From assembly GCA_902761575.1 (NCBI GenBank), contig CACWKU010000006.1, positions 1 to 39,249 of the forward strand: 39,249 bases of DNA. Reading direction: 5' to 3'. Positions 22,738 to 31,437 of this stretch are shown one piece after another. This stretch comes from an uncultured bacterium (GTDB lineage Bacteria > Verrucomicrobiota > Kiritimatiellia > RFP12 > UBA3636). The stretch's first letter is position 1, and the number at the start of each line of letters is the position of its first letter. A model generated the notes under the pieces. It did not search any database and was not told the DNA's origin. It saw only the letters and a list, made by a program, of their open reading frames with translations. Made by a program: the position numbers and the translations under genes.

Positions 22738-23993
22738 TACCGTTTCAGCAACTTTCGGAGGTAATCCACAATGTTCTGTGCCGCGTCAACGCCGTACAGG
22801 CCGGCTTTTCTCAGAGCGGCAATCCTAACGTCTTTCTTTGGATCATTCCGTTGTTCCAATACCTGTTCGAACGTTCCTAGCATGTCCTCCACGGAAAAAA
22901 CTTGATAGTAGCATTCCAGCAAATCCGCGATGTAGGGGTGGTAATGTGGGCGCATGTCTTTGCGCATCAAATGAATGATAGGTTTGCCAGTTGCGCCGTA
23001 TTCAGCAAGGAAACTGTCGCAGTCCGTAATCATGGCGCGAGATTGTTTGAACAAGCCGGGATACGATCCATCATAACAAACCATGCCTAACGTTTCCCAG
23101 TTCTGGTAGTATGCATCAATTCGCTCTTTGGGCCAGAAATGGTCGTCCGCGAGAGTCTTCCGTAATCTTGGATGTGGCTTGAACGCCCATTTGATTTCTG
23201 GATGATTCTTTGCATAGTCAAGAACAACGTCGCCAGTGGACAAAAAGGTCGAAATTGGAGTGCTCAAACCTTTCGGTTCGGTCCAGACGCTATGGTGCGG
23301 TGCGTAGATGACGTAGCCATTTCCGTTCGCTAGGTCCGGACCGCTGATTCCATCCAGCGCGGGATGCCCGGTAATAACAAAATCAAATGACTGGCGCAAC
23401 CACGAATGCTTTTTTGCATATGCTTTTGTGATGTCTTCGTTCAGAACGAAATAGCGCGACAATGTTCGATGCATTTCAAGATTGCAGTGTTTCTCCGGAT
23501 TGCTCTGAACGAAAACGAAGTAAGGGACATAGCATGTCAGGGCGAATTGAGAGACATGCTCCGTCGTTTGTGGTGGAAGAGTGGCCCAGGGTTCGGGAAA
23601 AAAGACGACGTCCGGCGCGAACTCGACAAGGTCTTTGTACCGTCTTGGATGCAGGTCAACCGTTCGTACATGACGATCCCCCAGCGCATCGAAAAACAAT
23701 TCGCTTTTTGCGAACACATTGTCAAGTTGGGAATCGGTGCATGAGGATTGCTCCCCTAGGGCGGTAATCCCAACGATTGGTTCGAAAAGGCCGGACTCCT
23801 CCATTTTGCGGTAGACAGACTGACACTTCCATTTTGACGTTTCGCTGTTGAGGAACAAGACTCGGATCTTGCCGTTTGCCGCCTTGGCTCGGATGCGCTG
23901 GACGGACAACCAGTAGCGACGTCGGACCGCAATCGTCCGCCCTGCTCTTCGTAGGCGGGAACGAAACCTCTTGAGATTCGCTATTATGCTCAT
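22737..23993 (-). CDS. CDP-glycerol glycerophosphotransferase-like protein
   Basis: This is a 418-residue protein with no membrane segment and a very basic N-terminus (residues 8-36). Motifs typical of the TagB/TagF glycerophosphotransferase group are YAPHHS (230-235, the H-x-x-S block), FKPHP (271-275) and DCDSFLAEYGATGKPIIHL (about 324-342, the D-x-S-S-x-x-xE region). The family transfers glycerol phosphate or a related polyol phosphate from a CDP donor onto a lipid-linked glycan. The TagD-like cytidylyltransferase two genes upstream could supply the donor. It is separated by 7 nt from the racemase gene and overlaps the flippase start by one base. In a Gram-negative setting the product would be a phosphoglycerol-modified surface glycan. 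Confidence 0.85.
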   Translation of the reverse strand: MSIIANLKRFRSRLRRAGRTIAVRRRYWLSVQRIRAKAANGKIRVLFLNSETSKWKCQSVYRKMEESGLFEPIVGITALGEQSSCTDSQLDNVFAKSELFFDALGDRHVRTVDLHPRRYKDLVEFAPDVVFFPEPWATLPPQTTEHVSQFALTCYVPYFVFVQSNPEKHCNLEMHRTLSRYFVLNEDITKAYAKKHSWLRQSFDFVITGHPALDGISGPDLANGNGYVIYAPHHSVWTEPKGLSTPISTFLSTGDVVLDYAKNHPEIKWAFKPHPRLRKTLADDHFWPKERIDAYYQNWETLGMVCYDGSYPGLFKQSRAMITDCDSFLAEYGATGKPIIHLMRKDMRPHYHPYIADLLECYYQVFSVEDMLGTFEQVLEQRNDPKKDVRIAALRKAGLYGVDAAQNIVDYLRKLLKR

Positions 23994-24000
23994 CGAATCG

Positions 24001-24741
24001 TCATGTCATACTACTGGTTGAAACGCTGAGCTTGCTTTCTCGAAATCTCCTGACAACCGCATCGGCGAGCGCCTCGAGTGAGTCAACGGCAATGTTCGAA
24101 GGCAGAACTTCGGCCGAACCAAACGCCATCCGTAAATCTGTGCAACCAAGAATGACGGGATGCTGAGCGGAGTTGACAAGCTTCGAAAGGAGGTCGCGGG
24201 GCGACGCCGCGTCGGAGGAAGGAAGGAATCTCGACTTGCTCTTTACATCGCAAATCACTTTTGTCACAAGGCGTTGCTTCTCTTCGGAAGGGTAGAGGAT
24301 ATCCGCTTCGGGGAAAATCCTTTTGAACGCTTCTCTGTAAATGTTGAACTTGCGGGCTCCGTCGGAACAGAACAAATCGAACTGCCGGGCTCCGGTTTTC
24401 TTGCAGATTTCCGCTACTTCATCCAGCAGATTGATGAACGGCAGTCCCGATTCATTGGCAATCTCGCTAATCGCGTAGTGAGCCGTGTTGCAGCACATGC
24501 ACCCGGTGTCGCACCCGAGCCGTTTGAATTCCTTCGCAATCCGTATGTAGTCGGGACGCCAGTCCGGACCGCGGCCTTCAAGAAACATGCTGCGGGACGG
24601 AACGGATGTCGCCTGCCAAACGATCATTTCCGGATGGTGTGCATCCCGGAATGCTCCGCTTTGCGTCACCTTCCGTTCAATCATGTCGCATAGCCTATTT
24701 GTTGCCGCGACTCCGTTTCCGCCGATTACTCCAATCTTCAT
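24001..24741 (-). CDS. Aspartate/glutamate racemase family protein
   Basis: This is a 246-residue member of the cofactor-independent Asp/Glu racemase superfamily. Both catalytic cysteines are in place: C84 in CNTAH and C200 in GCTDL (Glu/Asp-type racemases usually have GCTE[LI]). The N-terminus MKIGVIGGNG and VPSRSMFL fit the YgeA/RacX-like branch rather than MurI; the window has its own murI. It lies between a cytidylyltransferase and a glycerophosphotransferase, 1 nt after the former, so a role in the glycan pathway is likely, perhaps supplying a D-amino acid substituent. The substrate cannot be read from the sequence. Confidence 0.88.
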   Translation of the reverse strand: MKIGVIGGNGVAATNRLCDMIERKVTQSGAFRDAHHPEMIVWQATSVPSRSMFLEGRGPDWRPDYIRIAKEFKRLGCDTGCMCCNTAHYAISEIANESGLPFINLLDEVAEICKKTGARQFDLFCSDGARKFNIYREAFKRIFPEADILYPSEEKQRLVTKVICDVKSKSRFLPSSDAASPRDLLSKLVNSAQHPVILGCTDLRMAFGSAEVLPSNIAVDSLEALADAVVRRFRESKLSVSTSSMT

Positions 24742-24742
24742 G

Positions 24743-25189
24743 TCACAAATCCTGTATGATTTCCTTTAGCCTTGTTGTGGAGATCCCCTCGGTTCTCGGC
24801 AAAGCCACTACTTCCTTTCCGTTTTCGGCACACCACCTGAACAACCGCTGGAAACGCTCGTTGGTGTGTTCGGGACCAACCACAAGAATGTCAAAATCGA
24901 TGTTTTTCACTGCATCGATGCCGACGATATCGTAGGGAATCGCTTTGTCAACGGTTCGAAGGGTTTCAATCATTTTTTGTCGCGTCGGAAAGTCATAGAC
25001 GCGCTTGCAGCCCGGTTTGAATTTCTCGATCATTTCGTCAATTTGAAGCATGACGTAGACCTTCCCTTCCGGTCCGACAATCTCCCGGATTTTTCGGAAC
25101 AGTTCGAAATGACCAAAGTGGAGCAGATCGAAAACCCCAAAGGTAATCGCCGTTTGACCAAAACGTTTTTCCATATATCTCGTCTCCAT
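24743..25189 (-). CDS. Glycerol-3-phosphate cytidylyltransferase-like protein (TagD type)
   Basis: This is a 148-residue nucleotidyltransferase that would make a CDP-activated polyol from CTP. It has the HxGH motif H24-F-G-H27 within TFGVFDLLHFGH and the C-terminal signature RTEGISTT (132-139), both as in TagD. The length is close to TagD (about 130). Two starts are possible: ATG 25189 (11-nt leader from the promoter) and ATG 25174, which has GGAG 9 nt upstream and removes five residues. It is the first gene of the seven-gene minus-strand operon. CDP-glycerol is the simplest product given the glycerophosphotransferase downstream, but ribitol-, ethanolamine- or other alcohol-type substrates are not excluded. 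Confidence 0.88.
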   Translation of the reverse strand: METRYMEKRFGQTAITFGVFDLLHFGHFELFRKIREIVGPEGKVYVMLQIDEMIEKFKPGCKRVYDFPTRQKMIETLRTVDKAIPYDIVGIDAVKNIDFDILVVGPEHTNERFQRLFRWCAENGKEVVALPRTEGISTTRLKEIIQDL

Positions 25190-25207
25190 GGTTGTTTTGT
25201 GGGGTGG

Positions 25208-25236
25208 ATTCTAGCAGAAAGGAAATCGAGTCGCAA
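25208..25236 (-). promoter_or_regulatory. Extended -10 promoter of the seven-gene glycan operon
   Basis: On the minus strand the -35 TTGCGA (25231-25236), 17 nt, and the -10 TAGAAT (25208-25213) preceded by TGC. The first ATG is 18 nt downstream, leaving an 11-nt leader. It sits in the 55-nt gap after the SGNH gene, showing that this operon is transcribed separately from the MBOAT/SGNH pair. Confidence 0.55.
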
Positions 25237-25244
25237 ACTGAGGT

Positions 25245-26252
25245 TTATGGCGTTGATGTAAACATCATTCCGACGAGTGATTGTTCGTCCCAGAAGATTC
25301 CGTCCGCGAGGGCGGGGCCGAGGGAGCGGGAGGCGCGGAGGGCGCCGGGGCGGAGGGGGTGCTGGGCGGTGTCGGCGAATTCGTCTGGGTGCGGGTTGCA
25401 GCCGAGGAGCGGGTCGCGGACGACGGGAAGAATCGGCAGGATGTCCGCCAGAAGGGAGGCGTAGGCGGCGGGCGTGTTCGGGTTTCCTTCGAGCCGGGGC
25501 GGGAGGGCGTAGACGGCGCGGCAGCCGCGGCGGTCGCACTCGTCTCGGATCGAGAGGAGAAGGTCGCGTCCGGCGGCGCCAAGGCGGATCGGAGCGGCCG
25601 GTCGGGGTTCGGAATCGAAGGGGAGGGGGCGCCGCTCGTGGACTTCCATCCAGCCGTCCTCGTGGAGGTTCTCCGCGACCGTGTAGCGGTAGGGCTTCAT
25701 TCGTCGCAACTTCTTCATGACCATGATGAGGTTGTAGCGGGTGTTGCCCTGGAGATACTGGACGAGATGCGCCGGATCGAGGCGGAAGAACCGGCCGGGA
25801 CGGAAGGACAGCCCGTCTTCGTGGAGGAAGAGATCCGCGCCGCCGGTCGGGGGCGTGGTTTCGTCGCGTGCGAGGATTGCGGGCTCGAAGGCGACGACGA
25901 TCGTGTCGCCCGGCTTCGCTTCGCGCATGGCGAGCTCCGTGATGACGTGCGGGCCGAAGCCTGCGTGGAGGCCGAAGTTGACGACGGGGACGCCGAACTC
26001 GTCGAGGAGGACGGACGGAATCCACGACGCCCGCGAAGTGGAGCCGCCGAAGACGACGAACAGGTGCGGATGTTCGGCGCGGAGGGAGCCGGCGTATCGC
26101 TCTGACGTGCGGATGGCCTCGGAGAAGAAGGCGCTCTCGACCTGCCAATGGCGCTTGGCGTGCCAGGAGAAGGCGGCGGAGAGGACCGCCGCGAGCGCCA
26201 GGACGGGAATCGTTCCGGCGCTAGAACGCAAAGTAAATGAACTCGTTCGCAT
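25245..26252 (-). CDS. SGNH-like O-acyltransferase partner of MBOAT (AlgJ/AlgX-like)
   Basis: This is a 335-residue exported or membrane-anchored protein. A hydrophobic signal-anchor lies at about 14-29. The nucleophile motif is FGGSTSR (Ser71). VPVVNFGLHAGFGPH corresponds to the SGNH Gly block. A C-terminal D294-T-A-Q-H298 resembles the Asp-x-x-His of SGNH enzymes. Such proteins complete the transfer of acetyl groups delivered by an MBOAT. The first 32 bases overlap the end of the MBOAT gene, which strongly links the two. A high-GC gene, unlike the lower-GC operon that follows. Confidence 0.8.
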   Translation of the reverse strand: MRTSSFTLRSSAGTIPVLALAAVLSAAFSWHAKRHWQVESAFFSEAIRTSERYAGSLRAEHPHLFVVFGGSTSRASWIPSVLLDEFGVPVVNFGLHAGFGPHVITELAMREAKPGDTIVVAFEPAILARDETTPPTGGADLFLHEDGLSFRPGRFFRLDPAHLVQYLQGNTRYNLIMVMKKLRRMKPYRYTVAENLHEDGWMEVHERRPLPFDSEPRPAAPIRLGAAGRDLLLSIRDECDRRGCRAVYALPPRLEGNPNTPAAYASLLADILPILPVVRDPLLGCNPHPDEFADTAQHPLRPGALRASRSLGPALADGIFWDEQSLVGMMFTSTP

Positions 26253-27627
26253 GGCCGGAATCCAGTTGGAAGATCAGGAAGATTTCCGCGCAGAGCGCGG
26301 GAAGGGAAAGGAGAAGGGCGTAGGGGTTGCGTCCGCGGCGGACGCAGAGCCATTCGGCGAGAAGGACGATGCACGCAAGCGGCAGCAGGAAACAGGAGAG
26401 GACGAAGGGATCTTGGAACGCCCCAGGAAGCTCGCGAAGCGCGGAGAGCGTGTAGGAGGAAGGCGTAAGGAGCAGGACGTGGAAGTCGCGAAGCGCGAAG
26501 AGGTCCGTCGTGTCGAAGAGCATCCAGACGTAGAAGACGAAGGCGAGAAGGAAGACGCGGGCGAGCGGGCGGGGGAGTCGGAAGCCGAGCCGGCGCGAGA
26601 AGTGCTTGTGGACGACGAGTGCGAGGCCGTTCGCGCCGCCCCAGAGGACGAAGTTCCACGAGGCGCCGTGCCAGAGGCCGGAGAGGAGGAATACGAAGAG
26701 GAGGTTGAAGGCCCAGATCCGGGTCCGCGAACCGCCGAGCGGGAAGTAGACGTAGTCGCGGAACCAGTTCGTGAGCGAGCGGTGCCAGCGGCGCCAGAAG
26801 TCCGTGATGTCCGCCGAGGAATACGGGGCGGCGAAGTTCTGGGTGAGCCGGACGCCCATGCAGCGCGCGAGACCGTAGGCGGACAGGCCGTAGCCGCAGA
26901 AGTCGAAATAGATGCGGAGGCCGAAGGAGACGTTGCGGAGCCAGAGAGCGAAGACGTTGCCGCACGGGTCGGCGGGGTGGCAGAGCGCGAGGTTGTCGCC
27001 GAGGCAGAGCTTGAAGAAGAGTCCGAGAACGACGTAGCGGAGGCCCCAGGCGACGTCGGAGGTGCGCCAGCGGAAGCGGAACGAGCGCATCTGCGGGAGT
27101 AGTCCCGACCGGCGCTCGATCGGCCCCGCCACGATCTGTGGGACGAACGACTCGAAGCAGAGGAAGTCGAGAAGGGACGGGAAGTCCGCGCGGTTGCGCG
27201 CGGAATCGACAAGAAAGCCGATGGCCTGGAAGGTGTAGAACGAGATGCCGACGGGGAGGACGAGCGGAAGAGCATCCGCGAGTTCGATGCCGAGGTTGGC
27301 CGCGATGAAAAGACGGTACTTGAACCAGACGAGGGGGAGGAGGAGAACGGGAATGGCGCAGGCGAGGACGATGCGTCGCGCACGGAGATTCTCCAGCCGC
27401 CGGACAAGCGCGCCTGACGAGTAGGCCGCCGCGCAGACGAACAGGAACGCGAGGAGCGTCTCCGCGCTCGCGTAGCCGAGCGCGGAGACGCCGATCAGGA
27501 CGAGGAAGAACTTGTGGACCGAACCGGGAACGGCGCGCCGGAAGAGACGGAAGCACCCCGCCACGGCGAGGAACGCCGCAACGCCGCCCGCGAACAGCAG
27601 CCAGTACCGGAGGTTGGAGAAATCCAC
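26221..27627 (-). CDS. MBOAT-family membrane O-acyltransferase (AlgI-like)
   Basis: This is a 468-residue protein with about 10-12 membrane segments. Family landmarks are LPVGISFYTFQAIGFLVD, FESFVPQIVAGPIER, RIYFDFCGYGLSAYGLARCMG, DFWRRWHRSLTNWFRDYVYFPLGGSR and SGLWHGASWNF, with the catalytic His320. This is the AlgI/DltB-type enzyme that passes an acetyl (or acyl) group across the inner membrane for glycan O-acetylation. The SGNH-like partner gene overlaps its 3' end. A -10-like TAGACT lies 7 nt before the ATG. Confidence 0.95.
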   Translation of the reverse strand: MDFSNLRYWLLFAGGVAAFLAVAGCFRLFRRAVPGSVHKFFLVLIGVSALGYASAETLLAFLFVCAAAYSSGALVRRLENLRARRIVLACAIPVLLLPLVWFKYRLFIAANLGIELADALPLVLPVGISFYTFQAIGFLVDSARNRADFPSLLDFLCFESFVPQIVAGPIERRSGLLPQMRSFRFRWRTSDVAWGLRYVVLGLFFKLCLGDNLALCHPADPCGNVFALWLRNVSFGLRIYFDFCGYGLSAYGLARCMGVRLTQNFAAPYSSADITDFWRRWHRSLTNWFRDYVYFPLGGSRTRIWAFNLLFVFLLSGLWHGASWNFVLWGGANGLALVVHKHFSRRLGFRLPRPLARVFLLAFVFYVWMLFDTTDLFALRDFHVLLLTPSSYTLSALRELPGAFQDPFVLSCFLLPLACIVLLAEWLCVRRGRNPYALLLSLPALCAEIFLIFQLDSGHANEFIYFAF

Positions 27628-27634
27628 GGCGCAA

Positions 27635-27663
27635 AGTCTAGCAAAAAAACGCGGCCGGGAAAA
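27635..27663 (-). promoter_or_regulatory. Possible leaderless promoter for the MBOAT/SGNH pair
   Basis: On the minus strand TGC-TAGACT gives an extended -10 (27635-27640) 7 nt before the ATG at 27627. The -35 position 17 nt upstream reads TTTTCC (27658-27663), a weak match. The spacing to ATG is the same as for maf. Confidence 0.4.
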
Positions 27664-27705
27664 GGCCGGACACGACGGAGTAGCCCAGCGGAATGTCGCG
27701 AAAGG

Positions 27706-29889
27706 TCAGTCGAGGCCGGGGTAGGAGAGGCGGACTCGGAAGAAGGGGGAGGAGGGGAGGGCGTTGGTGGACCAGACGGGAGCGGGGGAGAGGGCGGGGG
27801 ATCCTTCGACGACGCAGGAGGAGCCGGGGAGGGGATTCACGAGGTTCCAGCCGACGAGGGGTTCGCCGTCGGGGGCGATCTCGATCGTTGCAAGGAGGCG
27901 GCTCGCGGAGTCGGCCGGATCGGTGCCGCAGAGGTATTCGGCCCAGGTCGCGAGGCCGTCGCCGTCCGTGTCCGATTCGGCGAGCGCGTCGAACTCGGCG
28001 GGGGAGAAGGCGCGGCGCGGGAAGGCGTCGTCGAGCCACGCGAACGGAACGGGGACGGGCGAGGCGGTCCGGTTGCGCGCGCCTTCGTGCGCGAAGGCCG
28101 AGAAGGGCGCCGCCAGGGCGGTGCCTTCGTAGTAGTGGTGCCAGGCGAAGACGACGGCGCCGGAGACGAGGTCCGCCACCGCCTCCCAGTCGGCGCGGAG
28201 GTCCTCGACCGGCATCGGGACGTAGTCCGGTTCGCGGAAGGTCTCGCAGTCGATCCAGAAGCGCATTGCGCCGCCGAGCGCCTCCTTCTGCGCGAGCGCC
28301 CATTCGCGGATGAGGGCGGGGGCGCGGCCCGCGCCGCCGCCGTCCTGCGGCGCGTAGACGTCGATCGGGCGGAAGCCGGCCGCCGCGACGAAGTTCGAGA
28401 CGAACGAGCCGAACTGCGCGGGCGTGGAGAGGTCGGGGTTCCAGAACGGGCAGACGAGGACCGGTTCGCCGGGGCCGGCGGCGGCGACGGTCGCCGCGGC
28501 GTTCGCGCCGAGGACGTGGGCGTAGAGGCCTGCGTCCGTTCCGGCGCAGGCCGCGTCGAAGTTCCAGAGTTCGCTTGTGTAGTACCATCCGGCGATCCGG
28601 TCGCCGCGGGTCGCACCGTAGCGGGCGCGGATCTCGGAGACGATCGCGGAGCAGAGCGCGGCGTTCGACGCGCACCACGACTCGAAGAAGGTGCCGCCGG
28701 CGCCGTCGGGTGCGGGCGCGCCCCAGCCGAACTTCCACCAGAGGTCGTCGTTCACGGTGCCGATCCAGAGTCGCATGCCCGTCTCCGCGGCGGCGTCGAG
28801 AGCGAGCGCGAGCGCGTCACCGCCGTTCTGCGAGGAGCGGTAGGAGCCCGCGAGCTCGGGAATCTCCGAGGGGTACATGCAGTAGGCGGCGGCGTCGGGG
28901 TAGTTGGCCGGGTCCTGCGCCGCGCCGGGGCCGGGCTCGCCGCGGACGATGTCGCAGCACGACTGCAGGACGAGCGCGTCGAAGCCCGCCTCCCTGGCCG
29001 CGAGGAACTCCGCGCGCCACTCCTCGGCGGTCCAGTCGCGGCACTTCCAGGACTGGATGAACGTCGCGTGGAACTTCGAGGCGCCGGCGGAGAAGCGCGG
29101 GAGGGAGAGCTCGAGGAAGCCGAGGCGGTCGCGGACGCGGTCCGGGTAGTTGGACGTGATGGCGTCCACGCCGCGGGAGACCGTCGAGTCGATCGCGTTG
29201 GTGGCGTCGACGGTCCAGGCGCCGACGGTCATTCCGAGCTCGTGCGCGCGGGCGATCCAGTTGGAACGGGAGGCGGAGGCGTAGTCCGAATGCAGGAAGT
29301 CGATTCCCGGGACGCCGTCGGCATGGACGAGATCGGGGTCGCGCGTCGTGATGCACTGGATCTGGAAGCCGGGGAGCTTCGCGGCGAGATGTTTGCAGGC
29401 GGCGTTGCTGAAGGAGATGAACATGATCCGGTCGGGGGAGAGCAGGCCGTGGCGGCGGACGGCCTCGACCGCGAGGTCGGCGAGGCGGCAGGCGGCCGCG
29501 TCGCTTCCCTCCTTCTTGACCTCGAGGACGAGCATCGTCGACTTCGAGCGCGAGCCCTGCGAAAGGTATTCGTCGAGCGTGGGGAGGCGCTCGCCGTTCG
29601 ACAGCGCGAAGTCCGCGATGTCCGCGTAGGTCTGCTGCCAGATGTTCGTTCCCCGGATCTTGTCGTCGTGCCGGACGACGAGCCGCTCGTCGAGCGTCAT
29701 GTGGACGTCGAACTCCGAGCCCCAGAAGCCGGCGTCCTGCGCGGCGGCCAGCGCGGCGATGGAGTTCTCGGCGCCGACGCCGGGCGCCCTGTGCCAGCCG
29801 CGGTGCGCGATGACGGCGACGCGGCCGTCCGCCTCGGCGCTGAACGCGGCGAGGAGGAGCAGGGCAAGGGCGGCGGCGCGGATGGTCAC
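27706..29889 (-). CDS. Secreted GDPD + DUF4434-like two-domain protein with Ca-binding tail
   Basis: This is a 727-residue exported protein. The signal peptide is residues 1-20. Next comes a glycerophosphodiester phosphodiesterase (GDPD) TIM barrel: IAHRGWH (H29-R30), ENSIAAL, SEFDVHMT (E59, D61), VVRHDD (H74), ending ITSNYPDRV near 255. A second barrel at about 270-600 (FHATFIQSWKCRDWTAEEW, GFDALVLQSC, IAGWYYTSELWNF, PVLVCPFWN, DVYAPQDG) resembles DUF4434/glycoside-hydrolase-like domains. A calcium loop DTDGDGLATWAEYLCGTDP at about 640 and a beta-rich tail follow. GTG 29889 overlaps the upstream stop (GTGA). It could release glycerol phosphate and sugars from glycerophospho-glycans; this is inference from the domains. 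Confidence 0.8.
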   Translation of the reverse strand: MTIRAAALALLLLAAFSAEADGRVAVIAHRGWHRAPGVGAENSIAALAAAQDAGFWGSEFDVHMTLDERLVVRHDDKIRGTNIWQQTYADIADFALSNGERLPTLDEYLSQGSRSKSTMLVLEVKKEGSDAAACRLADLAVEAVRRHGLLSPDRIMFISFSNAACKHLAAKLPGFQIQCITTRDPDLVHADGVPGIDFLHSDYASASRSNWIARAHELGMTVGAWTVDATNAIDSTVSRGVDAITSNYPDRVRDRLGFLELSLPRFSAGASKFHATFIQSWKCRDWTAEEWRAEFLAAREAGFDALVLQSCCDIVRGEPGPGAAQDPANYPDAAAYCMYPSEIPELAGSYRSSQNGGDALALALDAAAETGMRLWIGTVNDDLWWKFGWGAPAPDGAGGTFFESWCASNAALCSAIVSEIRARYGATRGDRIAGWYYTSELWNFDAACAGTDAGLYAHVLGANAAATVAAAGPGEPVLVCPFWNPDLSTPAQFGSFVSNFVAAAGFRPIDVYAPQDGGGAGRAPALIREWALAQKEALGGAMRFWIDCETFREPDYVPMPVEDLRADWEAVADLVSGAVVFAWHHYYEGTALAAPFSAFAHEGARNRTASPVPVPFAWLDDAFPRRAFSPAEFDALAESDTDGDGLATWAEYLCGTDPADSASRLLATIEIAPDGEPLVGWNLVNPLPGSSCVVEGSPALSPAPVWSTNALPSSPFFRVRLSYPGLD

Positions 29890-31394
29890 AGATCCTGTTC
29901 GGAGGGAGACGGAGTCCAGAGGACGAAGCCGCGGGGGGGTGACGGGGAGGGGACGAGGCCGAGGGCGAGCAGGAGGGCGCGGCGGGAGCCGTCGGGGTCG
30001 GAGATGTCGTATTTGGAGGAGAGGACTGCGAGGGCGGGGCGGGGGAGGGGAGCTTCGGTGGAATCGGGAAAGAGGAGAAGACGCGAGGCGGCTGCGCCGG
30101 ACGGCGGAGGATAGTATTCGAAGGTCCATTTGTCGCCGCCCCACCAGACGACCGAGCCGGTTTCGGCGGCATCGCGCGCGAGATGCGCTGCGGCGCGGAC
30201 ATCGTCCTTTGCGTGGCGGGGTGCGAAGCGAAGGGATAGCGAGGATGCGAGCCACAGGGCGCAAAGCGCGGCGGCGACGAGACGACCGGCTCGGTCGTCG
30301 TGCCGGATGATCGCATCGAGGCCCCACGCGAGTGCGAGGAGGAATGCGGGGAGGGCGGGGATCAGGTGCCGGCCGACGATCCGGAGATGCGTGGCCGTTC
30401 CTCCGGCGAGGAGAAGGAGCGCGCCCGCCGCGGCACAGGCGAAGAGGGGGTGGCGTACAGCACGGCGGAGCGGAAGGGAGTGCGAGCGGAATGCCGCGCA
30501 GGGCAGCAGAGCCCAGACGGTTGCAACGCCCGCCAGTGGAATGACGAAGGAACGGAGAGCGGCAAACGGTGCGGTGCGCAGGGCGGCGCGTCCCGGGCCG
30601 AGGCCGGAGGCGCCGAGGAACTCGTAGACGCAGAACGCGGCGGTGCGCCAGTTCGTGGAGTAGGACTGCGTCCCGCGATATCCGGCGAGGAGCGTCCAGA
30701 GGAAGTAGACGGCGAGTGCGACGAGCGCAAGCGCCGCGGCGGCGAGCGCCGGCGCCAGCGCACGGAACTCCTTCTTCGCAGGAGGCCGGCGGAGTGCGCG
30801 AAGAAGCAGCCAGAGGCATGGCCAGGCGGCGAAGACGGCGCCCGTGAGACTGGCCGCCGAGAGAACGACGGCTCCGAGGAGAAGTCGGTGGACGTCTCGG
30901 CGTTCCGGCCAGCCGTCCGGCGGCGGGGCCGCCATCGCGGAGGAGACGAGCGTGCCGCCGAGCAGGAGGAGGAGGTACGGACGAGCCTCGTCGAGATAGA
31001 ACGTCACGAGGGGCGAGAGCGTTAACAGAACGGCCCACCAACGCCGGACCGGACGTAGGACGCCGCGGGTCGACAGGGCGACCGGAAGCGCGAGCGCAAG
31101 GAAGACGAGGTTCAGCGCGCGGAGCGTCCATTCGGCAGATCCGAAAATCCGCGCCCAGACCCAGAGCGCGGCCATATAGAGCGGCATCTGAACGTCCGAT
31201 CCACCCATGCGGAGCAGTTCGGAGACGAATGCGCCAACGGTCGGCTGCACGGCCTTGGCGCCGCTGCGGACTTCATCGAGCCAAAAGGACTGCCCGGAGA
31301 CGCAGACGGCGCCGAAGAGGAGGCAGGCCGTCACGAGGGCAAGGTCGACGGCGCGAGCGGCGGTGCGGCGGTTGATCCAGTCGGTGGGGTTCAC
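29886..31394 (-). CDS. GT-C type membrane glycosyltransferase (ArnT/PMT-like)
   Basis: This is a 502-residue protein with about 11 membrane segments. The first periplasmic loop has SFWLDEVRSGA with the Asp-Glu pair typical of GT39/GT83-type enzymes that use polyprenyl-phosphate sugars. PLYMAALWVWARIFG and EWTLRALNLVF are the following conserved-looking helices. It ends in a soluble domain (about 420-502: GSVVWWGGDKWTFEYYPP). The start is taken as GTG 31394, the last good initiator before the first membrane helix; it lacks a Shine-Dalgarno sequence, so it is uncertain. It is coupled to the GDPD gene by GTGA, implying linked functions in the envelope. Confidence 0.8.
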   Translation of the reverse strand: MNPTDWINRRTAARAVDLALVTACLLFGAVCVSGQSFWLDEVRSGAKAVQPTVGAFVSELLRMGGSDVQMPLYMAALWVWARIFGSAEWTLRALNLVFLALALPVALSTRGVLRPVRRWWAVLLTLSPLVTFYLDEARPYLLLLLGGTLVSSAMAAPPPDGWPERRDVHRLLLGAVVLSAASLTGAVFAAWPCLWLLLRALRRPPAKKEFRALAPALAAAALALVALAVYFLWTLLAGYRGTQSYSTNWRTAAFCVYEFLGASGLGPGRAALRTAPFAALRSFVIPLAGVATVWALLPCAAFRSHSLPLRRAVRHPLFACAAAGALLLLAGGTATHLRIVGRHLIPALPAFLLALAWGLDAIIRHDDRAGRLVAAALCALWLASSLSLRFAPRHAKDDVRAAAHLARDAAETGSVVWWGGDKWTFEYYPPPSGAAASRLLLFPDSTEAPLPRPALAVLSSKYDISDPDGSRRALLLALGLVPSPSPPRGFVLWTPSPSEQDL

Positions 31395-31437
31395 GGGAGG
31401 GGACGACCGCCGCGCGAGCGCGGCGCGATCGGCGTCC

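Noticed and set aside
24001..24741. A second MurI
   Set aside because: The N-terminus and the CNTAH/GCTD motifs fit the broader Asp/Glu racemase family, and a typical MurI is present at 33323-34024.
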